Shown here: in pieces, positions 52,172 to 59,770 of the stretch
How positions within the stretch are numbered: position 1 is the first letter of the stretch
How the letters are laid out: each line of letters opens with the position of its first letter
Source: Nilaparvata lugens
Lineage: Eukaryota > Arthropoda > Insecta > Hemiptera > Delphacidae
Direction: 5' to 3'
NCBI RefSeq assembly: GCF_014356525.2
Contig: NC_052509.1
Span: 33,007,852-33,071,851 of the forward strand
Length of the DNA: 64,000 nt
Notes under the pieces: generated by a model
Database searches by the model: none
Seen by the model: the letters and a program-made list of their open reading frames with translations, nothing else
What the model was told of the DNA's origin: nothing
Position numbers and translations under genes: made by a program

Positions 52172-53509
52172 TATCACGTTGGCCTGAGTAGCTTCAGAGG
52201 TGAGTGATTGATACCCAGGTGTTGCTCCTGGATGACTTCGCTCAGTCGTAATGTGGGCGGGGAAAGGAGGCAAGTCGAAGTTCTCTTCCTTCTTCTTTGT
52301 GCCTCAGCTGGCGTGAACAGCACCTCCTGGTGCTTCTGACGGCGTGAAGGTCGCTCTCTTCTCTGATGACACCACTTTGATGTAATCTTTGTAGCCTTAC
52401 GGCCTCGGTTCCGCTCCAGTGAAGTAGGAAAAGGAAGGACAGACAGGATAGGGACGGCAGACAACGGTCCGCTGTGCCCTGGAGAAGGAAGAATAGGGAC
52501 GGCAGACAACGGTCCGCTGTGCCCTGGGGAGAAGGAAGAATAGGGACGGCAGACAACGGTCCGCTGTGCCCTGGGGAGAAGGAAGAATAGGGACGGCAGA
52601 CAACGGTCCGCTGTGCCTGGGGAGAAGGAAGAATAGGGACGGCAGACAACGGTCCGCTGTGCCCTGGGGAAAAGGAAGAATAGGGACGGCAGACAACGGT
52701 CCGCTGTGCCCTGGGGAGAAGGAAGAATAGGGACGGCAGACAACGGTCCGCTGTGCCTTGGGAACAAATGGGAGGACAGGGACGGCAGACAACGGTCCGC
52801 TGTGCCCTAGGGAGATGAGAGGACAGGGACGGCAGACAACGGTCCGCTGTGCCCTAGGGTGATGGGAGGTCGGGGACGGCAGACAACGGTCCGCTGTGCC
52901 CGGGGAAATGGGAGGACAGGGACGGCAGACAACGGTCCGCTGTGCCCTAGGTGATGGGAGGTCAGGGACGGCAGACAACGGTCCGCTGTGCCCTGGGGGA
53001 ATGGAAGGTCAGGGACGGCAGACAACGGTCCGCTGTGCCCTGGGGAAATGGGAGGACAGGACGGCAGACAACGGTCCGCTGTGCCCTAGGGAGATGGGAG
53101 GTCAGGACGGCAGACAACGGTCGCTGTGCCCTGGGGTAATGGGAGGACAGGGACGGCAGACAACGGTCCGCTGTGCCTAGGTATATGGGAGGACAGGGAC
53201 GGCAGACAAAACGGTCCGCTGTGCCCTAGGAGATGGAAGGTTAGGGACGTACGGCAGCCAACGGGCCGCTGTACCAGGGCAGGAGGTCGGGTACGGCAGC
53301 CAACGGGCCGCTGTACCAGGAGCAGGAAGGTTTGTGAGCGGAATGCTGTGGTCTGGGGCTCGTCCGGCCTTTAAATACTCCCCCAAAGTGGAGGGGATGG
53401 AGTTGAGCCGCCGCCAGAGGCGGGTGGAAATCGTCTTGATGCGCGGAAGATGGTGCGCCATCGGTACCTCCCTTATCTCCGCGGTGGGCTAGCATTGCTG
53501 ATAGCCGAG
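52172..53509 (-). repeat. 5' LTR of second element, missing its outer ~53 bp
   Basis: It matches 48542-49873. The array of ~17 units is at about 52448-53240. It stops at 'atagccgag' and is followed directly by the Polinton block. Confidence 0.85.
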
Positions 53510-53535
53510 TGAATCCAGAGAGAGAGGTCAATGAT

Positions 53536-53960
53536 CTAAGTTCTTTTACATTTTTTATCTGCAATATCATACAAGCATTTCCAAAGTTCATCAGAATTTT
53601 TAACAACAGATAATGTCGAATCATTTGTACAATCATAATGTAGATGTCCGCTGTCTAGTGAATCGAGCAGTTCAAATATTTCAGATAAAATTGGAAAGTG
53701 TACATTTTCTGTTTTTGTTAACGGTAAATCAACATCTTGACATCCTGTTGAAAATTTAATATTCTTAGCAATTGAATCAAATTTGTTAAATGAAATTCCC
53801 ATCAAGAGACGAGTTAATTTTTTGAATTTTGAAAAACCATAACACTGCATGTTAACGGCTTCCCACATGTCTCTGAAATTGATGAGATGCACGTGTTGTA
53901 GGGGCTCGTGCCTCGATAAAAAGATCGCACCACACGCGTTGTTGTCAGCTCTAGCTCTAA
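53536..53960 (-). CDS. Unknown Polinton-side ORF (118+ codons)
   Basis: The frame is open from about 53960; the first ATG is at 53868 ('MWEAVNMQCYGFSKF'), earlier codons lack one, and a T-rich 'ttttagtttag' acceptor-like run lies just upstream. It could therefore be the last exon of a spliced transcript. The protein is polar, with no membrane segment and no domain I recognise. An almost identical but shifted copy is at 47.39-47.75 kb. It is the leftmost gene of the cluster. Confidence 0.5.
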
Positions 53961-54024
53961 GCAGTTACTAAACTAAAAGTGAGTGGGATATTGGAATGAA
54001 AAATCATTTGAAGGCAGAAAACGT

Positions 54025-54303
54025 TTATTTACACATTTCACCAGCACAACTATTCATAATTTCATCTTCAATTTTAATAAGCTTATCTATACACAAATTA
54101 TGAGGACGATAATAGCATAGATAGTCTCTTATGTCATTTAAATTAACCGTGCTTAGAAAAATGTCTTTCAATTGTTTCGCCAAACTATAATTTTCACGAG
54201 TTGATTTCCTAATTGCACTTTCACACTCATCATACCAATCAATACAGTTTTTTAACCTCACTTCCAACTCGTTGTCAGCAGCCAACCACTTTCTCGGATC
54301 CAT
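54025..54303 (-). CDS. Small unknown protein, 92 aa
   Basis: ATG at 54303. Starts 'MDPRKWLAADNELEV', probably mostly helical, with four or five cysteines. Not recognised. Two copies in the window (this one complete) with almost only conservative differences, so the frame is likely real. Confidence 0.55.
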   Translation of the reverse strand: MDPRKWLAADNELEVRLKNCIDWYDECESAIRKSTRENYSLAKQLKDIFLSTVNLNDIRDYLCYYRPHNLCIDKLIKIEDEIMNSCAGEMCK

Positions 54304-54322
54304 GATAAGCGAATGAACAAAA

Positions 54323-54729
54323 CTAAGTGTATGCAGGAACTATTATAGAGTAATTAAGTGGTCTTTCTTCATTAATTGTCGACAGACAACATGTACGTGC
54401 TTTTTGCAGTCTCAATGGATGCATGCAATAAACACACTGAATCTCTTTTCCGTTGTAGAAGAATCCATAACAAGCAAAGTTTCTTTTCTGTGAATTCGTG
54501 TACATTTTCATACTTTGCATTCGATTGTTTTCGCACAAGAAATCATTTGTTTGATACATATTTTTAAACAACAAAGAATTATAATGTTGGACAGAGAACA
54601 AAGCACACCGAGCATCTGGTCTATTTTTATGAATGTTACACACAGCATAACACCATGAACTAGTGAAAAAGCTGAAATTGGGTTTTGGAAAATCCTCAGG
54701 TATACATTGAACGTTAGTATGTAATCTTC
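54323..54729 (-). pseudogene. BIR-like half-domain frame after the hexon-like gene
   Basis: The frame follows the hexon stop without an ATG and stays open to 54323. It carries 'SSWCYAVC' and, near the end, 'RNFACYGFFYNGKEIQCVYC', which resembles the central part of a BIR (Gly-Phe-hydrophobic, then C-x2-C). The histidine and last cysteine of a BIR zinc site are not in place. The same wording is seen in the second half of the BIR gene at 62.3 kb. It may be an exon of a spliced gene or a decayed copy; the shifted duplicate is at 48.18-48.54 kb. Confidence 0.45.
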
Positions 54730-54730
54730 T

Positions 54731-56023
54731 TTAAAACTTTGCTTTCTCAGTTCCTTTTGTGAAAATTTTCTCATAACCTACAAGGTAATCACGTATTAAT
54801 GAGTCACTGTATTCTAAATCTCCATCTTCCCATTTTATTTTATGATAGTGACGTTCTAACCATGTTACATCGTTATACAATTTTGCACTCAATTCTGTCT
54901 TTGCAAATGGTGATTTGAAATGGAATACAATATAATTATTAAACTGATCAATTATGGCAAGTTCTTTCACAATAATTTGATTACAATCTTGTTTAAACCA
55001 GTGAAGATCAACTGTAGCAATTTTTGCACTCGCTTGCTTGTCCACTTCTTTCTCTTTGGCGGGCTCGTTGAATCCTTCGTCTTTCTTCTCCTCTTCTCGT
55101 TTCTCCTCCTCCTCCACCTGCAGTGGCTTGTAAATACCGCAGCTATCGAAATTAGATATTGATTCCTTAATTTTATTCTTACGATCAGTTTGAAATGCAA
55201 TTATAACGTATTTTGGACTATCAAAACTCGATGTGTCGCGAACTGCCCAAGAATGGTTAAGTGAATTTTGCAAATTTGGTGATTCACAAACCTCCCAATG
55301 TCGGAAACCTAATTTCAGTGGAGTGTCAGCATCGAGCAGTCTCAAAAATTTCAGTCTTACTTGATCTTCTAAAGTTATGTAGGGCATTCTCCATTGCAGT
55401 TTTGTAATTTTCACACTAACATTTGTTCCACTTGCTGACTCAACACAATTTAGATCTGTCGGTGACCTCAATAAGACGAGTTCCTGTTTCAAATTTAAAA
55501 TTATTCTTTGAAAACCTTCAAAAAACGGGAGGATTAATTTCAGTGGTACACAGAAAGTGAATTTATTATCCGTTAGCTCATATCCTGCTCTGTCAAAACC
55601 AGCCAAGTGATATGTGTTTTTATCAAGCATATTCTTCACTAGAATAGCTTCGATTGTGGATGTTAATCCAATCGATCTTGATTTAGAAATTTGCTGACCT
55701 GCTAATTCATATCGTATTTCATCAAAAAGGTTGCCGATTACGTTACTGCTCAATTTATAGTCTGCTGCAACTGGTGCATTGCCTGGGCCTGTTCCCGGTT
55801 TTGTACAGTTAACTGTTCCCTCAATAAATATGAATGATTTGCAAGGTAAAGAATAGACATCTAAAGAATTTATGCCAATACATGCCTCGTCAGAGTTTTT
55901 CATTTCCTGTCCCGAATAAACTGAATGAGTGTGAAATTGGAATTTGGTTATATCATTATAAAACTGGAGGTCTGTCTCCACATCCAGAATTTCACTAATT
56001 GCTGCCGCTCCCCCTCCTAACAT
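54731..56023 (-). CDS. Hexon-like major capsid protein (double jelly-roll type)
   Basis: 430 codons from the ATG at 56023 (the frame extends four codons further, to a TTG). It begins with a Gly/Ala-rich segment and 'EILDVETDLQFYND', followed by 'FEG' and 'HLAGFDRAGYELTDNKF' blocks as in Polinton/adintovirus capsids. A charged insert of Lys/Glu lies about residue 300-330. The length (430) is at the lower end for the family (often ~500-650). In the virion it would form trimers building the shell. The start overlaps the preceding small ORF by about 30 bp. The assignment rests on gene order and wording of motifs, as the fold cannot be computed here. Confidence 0.8.
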   Translation of the reverse strand: MLGGGAAAISEILDVETDLQFYNDITKFQFHTHSVYSGQEMKNSDEACIGINSLDVYSLPCKSFIFIEGTVNCTKPGTGPGNAPVAADYKLSSNVIGNLFDEIRYELAGQQISKSRSIGLTSTIEAILVKNMLDKNTYHLAGFDRAGYELTDNKFTFCVPLKLILPFFEGFQRIILNLKQELVLLRSPTDLNCVESASGTNVSVKITKLQWRMPYITLEDQVRLKFLRLLDADTPLKLGFRHWEVCESPNLQNSLNHSWAVRDTSSFDSPKYVIIAFQTDRKNKIKESISNFDSCGIYKPLQVEEEEKREEEKKDEGFNEPAKEKEVDKQASAKIATVDLHWFKQDCNQIIVKELAIIDQFNNYIVFHFKSPFAKTELSAKLYNDVTWLERHYHKIKWEDGDLEYSDSLIRDYLVGYEKIFTKGTEKAKF

Positions 56024-56183
56024 TCCGCCAATCAACTATAAAACCCAACTTTTCTAATATTCTCGCGCTTTTAGCCGACAAAGCACGTTTGTTTTTAGGT
56101 GTTGACGCTGTCACGTTCATCTCTCTAATGACATCACATGTACAAGTCTTATTTGAACGTGGATTAAAAACAAGATAACCCAT
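55995..56183 (-). CDS. Small basic protein, 62 aa, between penton- and hexon-like genes
   Basis: ATG at 56183. Rich in Arg/Lys/Asn, starts 'MGYLVFNPRSNKTC', ends in a Gly/Ser-rich tail. A conserved small ORF at this place suggests a minor virion (core or cement) protein, but no family is recognised. A second identical copy is at 57214-57402 because of the tandem duplication. Confidence 0.6.
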   Translation of the reverse strand: MGYLVFNPRSNKTCTCDVIREMNVTASTPKNKRALSAKSARILEKLGFIVDWRNVRRGSGSN

Positions 56184-56451
56184 TACTTTTGTTTTTCACG
56201 TATGTGTAACCTAATTGTAATTGTATCTCCACGGAAATCAATAAACGATCCGTACTGGTCTGTTACCTTTACATTAATAGTTTGAATTCGATGCGTATTC
56301 AAAGGTAGATAAATAATTGGTGATGGTACTTCATTTATTAAATAGCCGCTAGGAACCTTTGGTAAAAATTCATAGATTATATGTTTTTGTTTTCCGTCAG
56401 AGTAACTACCACATGCTAAATTACACTCGAGTACAATACTACCAATGCTTG
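56183..56451 (-). pseudogene. C-terminal fragment of penton-like gene (duplication junction)
   Basis: Matches the last ~88 codons of 57402-58094 ('SIGSIVLECNLACG' onward), joined at 56451/56452 to the inside of a hexon-like copy. Nothing precedes it that could express it as a penton protein. Confidence 0.8.
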
Positions 56452-57242
56452 ATGTGTCGCGAACTGCCCAAGAATGGTTAAGTGAATTTTGCAATTTGGT
56501 GATTCACAAACCTCCCAATGTCGGAAACTTAATTTCAGTGGAGTGTCAGCATTGAGCAGTCTCAAAAATTTCAGTCTTACTTGATCTTCTAAAGTTATGT
56601 AGGGCATTCTCCATTGCAGTTTTGTAATTTTCACACTAACATTTGTTCCACTTGCTGACTCAACACAATTTAGATCTGTCAGTGACCTCAATAAGACGAG
56701 TTCCTGTTTCAAATTTAAAATTATTCTTTGAAAACCTTCAAAAAACGGGAGGATTAATTTCAGTGGTACACAGAAAGTGAATTTATTATCTGTTAGCTCA
56801 TATCCTGCTCTGTCAAAACCAGCCAAGTGATATGTGTTTTTATCAAGCATATTCTTCACTAGAATAGCTTCGATTGTGGATGTTAATCCAATCGATCTTG
56901 ATTTAGAAATTTGCTGACCTGCTAATTCATATCGTATTTCATCAAAAAGGTTGCCGATTACGTTACTGCTCAATTTATAGTCTGCTGCAACTGGTGCATT
57001 GCCTGGGCCTGTTCCCGGTTTTGTACAGTTAACTGTTCCCTCAATAAATATGAATGATTTGCAAGGTAAGAATAGACATCTAAAGAATTTATGCCAATAC
57101 ATGCCTCGTCAGAGTTTTTCATTTCCTGTCCCGAATAAACTGAATGAGTGTGAAATTGGAATTTGGTTATATCATTATAAAACTGGAGGTCTGTCTCCAC
57201 ATCCAGAATTTCACTAATTGCTGCCGCTCCCCCTCCTAACAT
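56452..57242 (-). pseudogene. Truncated, twice frameshifted copy of the hexon-like gene
   Basis: Equivalent to the first ~264 codons of 54731-56023. It carries a one-base deletion near 57067 (ggtaaga versus ggtaaaga) and another near 56493 (gcaattt versus gcaaattt), and is cut at 'DTSS' by the duplication junction. Confidence 0.85.
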
Positions 57243-57402
57243 TCCGCCAATCAACTATAAAACCCAACTTTTCTAATATTCTCGCGCTTTTAGCCGACAA
57301 AGCACGTTTGTTTTTAGGTGTTGACGCTGTCACGTTCATCTCTCTAATGACATCACATGTACAAGTCTTATTTGAACGTGGATTAAAAACAAGATAACCC
57401 AT
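57214..57402 (-). CDS. Second copy of the 62-aa small basic protein
   Basis: Identical frame to 55995-56183, directly downstream of the complete penton-like gene. Confidence 0.55.
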   Translation of the reverse strand: MGYLVFNPRSNKTCTCDVIREMNVTASTPKNKRALSAKSARILEKLGFIVDWRNVRRGSGSN

Positions 57403-58094
57403 TACTTTTGTTTTTCACGTATGTGTGACCTAATTGTAATTGTATCTCCACGGAAATCAATAAACGATCCGTACTGGTCTGTTACCTTTACATTAATAGT
57501 TTGAATTCGATGCGTATTCAAAGGTAGATAAATAATTGGTGATGGTACTTCATTTATTAAATAGCCGCTAGGAACCTTTGGTAAAAATTCATAGATTATA
57601 TGTTTTTGTTTTCCGTCAGAGTAACTACCACATGCTAAATTACACTCGAGTACAATACTACCAATGCTTGTTATGTTAACCAAATGCTGAGAATAATGCC
57701 ATTTATTTGGCTGCAAAACAACAATATTAAAACCAAGTATCTTTCCAATCGAATCTGTACGTGTTAAATCAATGGCTTTATCAGAATGAATTTCAATCTT
57801 CATAGTATTTACGTTTGGGCGTATAATAAGTTTATTCTTCTTCTCATCAATATTCAATTTATTCTTTAAAGATTTTATAATATCCTCAACTTCATATGCA
57901 CCCGTATCCAGCTCAATTAATCTATCGCCATATTTGAAGCTGGAATTTGTTCCTTTGTTAATGTTTGCAATACTATTGTAACTACGAAAATTAATCAATC
58001 CAATTTCCCATTCACGATTTTTATCCAATTCTATAATTTCTTGTAAATGTTCATAGAGGTTACTTGTGTTAGATCTTAATGTAATAACAACCAT
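57402..58094 (-). CDS. Penton-like minor capsid protein (single jelly-roll type)
   Basis: 230 codons from ATG 58094 (an in-frame GTG lies 27 bp upstream, but ATG with 'VVITLRSNTSNLYEH' is the better start). Features typical of Polinton/adintovirus pentons are 'WEIGLINFRSYNSIANI' near the N-terminus, 'DTGAYEVEDI', 'SIGKILGF' and the C-terminal 'HRIQTINVKVTDQYGSFIDF'. It would sit at the fivefold vertices. It starts about 30 bp downstream of the protease stop and is followed directly by the small basic ORF, consistent with one polycistronic or alternatively spliced late transcript. Confidence 0.8.
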   Translation of the reverse strand: MVVITLRSNTSNLYEHLQEIIELDKNREWEIGLINFRSYNSIANINKGTNSSFKYGDRLIELDTGAYEVEDIIKSLKNKLNIDEKKNKLIIRPNVNTMKIEIHSDKAIDLTRTDSIGKILGFNIVVLQPNKWHYSQHLVNITSIGSIVLECNLACGSYSDGKQKHIIYEFLPKVPSGYLINEVPSPIIYLPLNTHRIQTINVKVTDQYGSFIDFRGDTITIRSHIREKQK

Positions 58095-58125
58095 CTTGTA
58101 ATGTGTGTTCAGCACAAACACTTAA

Positions 58126-58488
58126 TTACAACTGATATGCAAGAAACAATAATGTAAGATAACTGCAAAAATCGCTATTTAATGGTTGCATATGCTCTAC
58201 ATTATAGAATATATTTACTCCAATTTCTTTTTTCCAATATTTGTCCAATTCGTATGGCGGTTGTAAATTTTCAATTGGATCAAAATACCAAACATTGGAA
58301 CCAACTTTTTTATATGCAACCCAATGTGTACCATCCTCACTTTCCCTTGCTAAATTCACAATGGCATTCTCGTTTTTTAGAATTTTTTTGGGTAATGCAT
58401 CTAGCATATATATACCTCTTAGCTGAATCTGTAATAATTTCGACCAATCAATCAAATCATAATTACTCAATTCTCCTTCAATATTCAT
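58126..58488 (-). CDS. Adenain-like cysteine protease
   Basis: 120 codons. His55 in 'GTHWVAY', Asp70 in 'YFDP', Gln101 and Cys108 in 'QPLNSDFCSYL' match the His-(Glu/Asp)-Gln-Cys arrangement of adenovirus proteases; the Gln to Cys distance of seven is the same as in adenain. It is shorter than adenain (about 200 aa) but keeps the full catalytic set. Role: maturation of capsid precursors. Its ATG overlaps the stop of the PLA2 gene (ATGA at 58485-58488), implying translation from the same message. Confidence 0.88.
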   Translation of the reverse strand: MNIEGELSNYDLIDWSKLLQIQLRGIYMLDALPKKILKNENAIVNLARESEDGTHWVAYKKVGSNVWYFDPIENLQPPYELDKYWKKEIGVNIFYNVEHMQPLNSDFCSYLTLLFLAYQL

Positions 58489-59168
58489 GTCTTCTTCTTC
58501 TTCTTCTTCCTACTCTTCTTTGTTGTTCTACGTTTCTTAACTTGAGGGAATAAACTCACTCCATATGATGATGGGGGTGGTGCTGGAGGGGGTAAAACTC
58601 TCCCCCCACTAATACTAGGAAAAGGCTTCAAAAAATACCCTTTTCCTGCAATATGCTTTTTCAACCGAGCTATAGCTTTGCGTCTAATATCATTACTATA
58701 ACTTCTCCTCTCATTCTTCTTCTTCTTCTTCTTCTTTCTCAAAGACCCACCAAATGCTGCTTTAGCTTTCATGACGTTTGTAACAAGATAGCTAAGTGCT
58801 TTCTCGGCAGGAGGTGTTTGAGGATTTTTGAAAATGTCCCATGCAGCATTTGCTAGAGCTCTGTCAGGTACCGCTCGAGTTTTATTATCGCTATTTCGCG
58901 TATACGCTATATCATGTACCTTACAAGCTCTATCCAATGAATTTATACCTTGATCACCCCTCTTTAACCTTTCATTAACCTTTGTTCCTGGCCCACACCA
59001 CTCGTATCCCGGAATATGAGTTTCCTGCTGCAGGTTATCAATTACCTTATTTAGAATAGTTGATGTCACATTACCTGCCAAACCTGACACACCTTTAAAA
59101 ACTTTTGCCGCTGAACTCAAGATTCCTTTACCTCGTTTCCTTGAACTCTGCTTTCTCCTACATACCAT
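58485..59168 (-). CDS. PLA2-domain virion protein
   Basis: 227 codons from ATG 59168 (the frame reaches a TTG five codons earlier). The region about residues 52-90 carries the secreted/parvoviral phospholipase A2 signature: the calcium loop 'YEWCGPGT', then 'DRACKVHDIAY' with the catalytic His-Asp pair (His85, Asp86 in this numbering). Flanks are strongly basic (Lys/Arg runs, a poly-Lys stretch, a C-terminal Lys tail), with a proline-rich segment 'VLPPPAPPP'. In parvoviruses this enzyme helps leave the endosome; Polintons and adintoviruses often have a homolog. First gene of the minus-strand cluster. Confidence 0.9.
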   Translation of the reverse strand: MVCRRKQSSRKRGKGILSSAAKVFKGVSGLAGNVTSTILNKVIDNLQQETHIPGYEWCGPGTKVNERLKRGDQGINSLDRACKVHDIAYTRNSDNKTRAVPDRALANAAWDIFKNPQTPPAEKALSYLVTNVMKAKAAFGGSLRKKKKKKKNERRSYSNDIRRKAIARLKKHIAGKGYFLKPFPSISGGRVLPPPAPPPSSYGVSLFPQVKKRRTTKKSRKKKKKKT

Positions 59169-59544
59169 TTTCTTACCTTTCAACTCAATGGTTGAACATT
59201 AACTGAGGTTAATTAATCATTACACCAACTTAATCAAAAGAAAATTGAATTGGTTTAATTTTCAATCGAGTTGGAAATGAATTCACACCATGTATCAGAT
59301 TGCTATGATACATTGCTTGAATGATAAGAGTATTATTTCACATAGCAAATAATCTGAAAAGGTGAATGCAATTTGAAAAGGGGAAGGTGCTGCGCGCCCA
59401 CCCACATCTGCAGGAACACGTGCCAAAACAGATGTGGGAGGGAGCGAAGCCGCTTGACTGTACGGCTGTATGTGTGTGTGTGTGTGTGTGTGTCTGTGTG
59501 TGTGTGTGTAGCAGTAAAGACTACTGAGCATGCTCGCAACAAAC
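59169..59544. other. Divergent control region between capsid cluster and rightward leader
   Basis: 376 bp without a gene. Contains a (TG)n tract (about 59469-59509) and inverted 'cccacatctg..cagatgtggg' (about 59401-59440). The minus-strand promoter of the capsid cluster should be here, but I see no clear TATA for it. Confidence 0.4.
59401..59440. repeat. 10-bp inverted repeat, 20-bp spacer
   Basis: ccacatctg and cagatgtgg face each other around 'caggaacacgtgccaaaa', which itself contains CACGTG (E-box-like). A possible regulator site. Confidence 0.5.
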
Positions 59545-59552
59545 TATAAAAG
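59545..59552 (+). promoter_or_regulatory. TATA box for the rightward transcript
   Basis: TATAAAAG, followed after about 30 bp by 'atcattcacaac', a plausible start region, and by a splice donor at 59648. The transcript would have a non-coding first exon of about 70 nt. Confidence 0.6.
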
Positions 59553-59647
59553 GTGCGCTCATCTTATTTAAATATCATTCACAACAGAACAGGTGAACCA
59601 TTTCTTCTGTGTGTTTCTACTATTCATTGTAAACTTATCAACAACAG

Positions 59648-59653
59648 GTAAGA
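59648..59653 (+). other. Splice donor (candidate)
   Basis: CAG|GTAAGA, a near-consensus donor ending the leader exon begun at about 59577. The matching acceptor could be the 'tttgtttttcag' that ends at 63055, 11 bp before the polymerase ATG. Alternative donors with GTAAGT occur at 61827 and 62221. Confidence 0.5.
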
Positions 59654-59770
59654 ATTGAAAACAATTTTTATAAAAACAATATTACAATTTATTCACTACT
59701 TTTACACAAACATTCATCTGTACAATTCGTAACACATAGGTCGACGAATTGTATACAGATATAAAAATTG

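Larger units (their letters stand above)
48542..53509 (-). mobile_element. Second non-autonomous LTR retrotransposon (minus strand), related to the 16-kb element
   Basis: Direct repeats 48542-49926 and 52172-53509 flank a minus-strand Gag-protease region homologous to that at 13.7-15.9 kb, and RT/integrase are missing. On the minus strand the 3' LTR starts TGTCACAAAG just after a purine tract (complement of 49927-49939), as expected. The other LTR lacks its first ~53 bp, and its outer flank is the start of the Polinton block, not the sequence that should continue from the left flank. The junction is therefore rearranged or misassembled. Confidence 0.85.
55231..57670. repeat. Tandem duplication, ~1.22-kb unit (penton 3' end - small ORF - hexon 5' part)
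   Basis: 55231-56451 and 56452-57670 align at constant offset 1219-1221 with very few differences. The full penton lies at the right and the full hexon at the left, so both complete genes survive outside the duplicated overlap. Confidence 0.9.
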
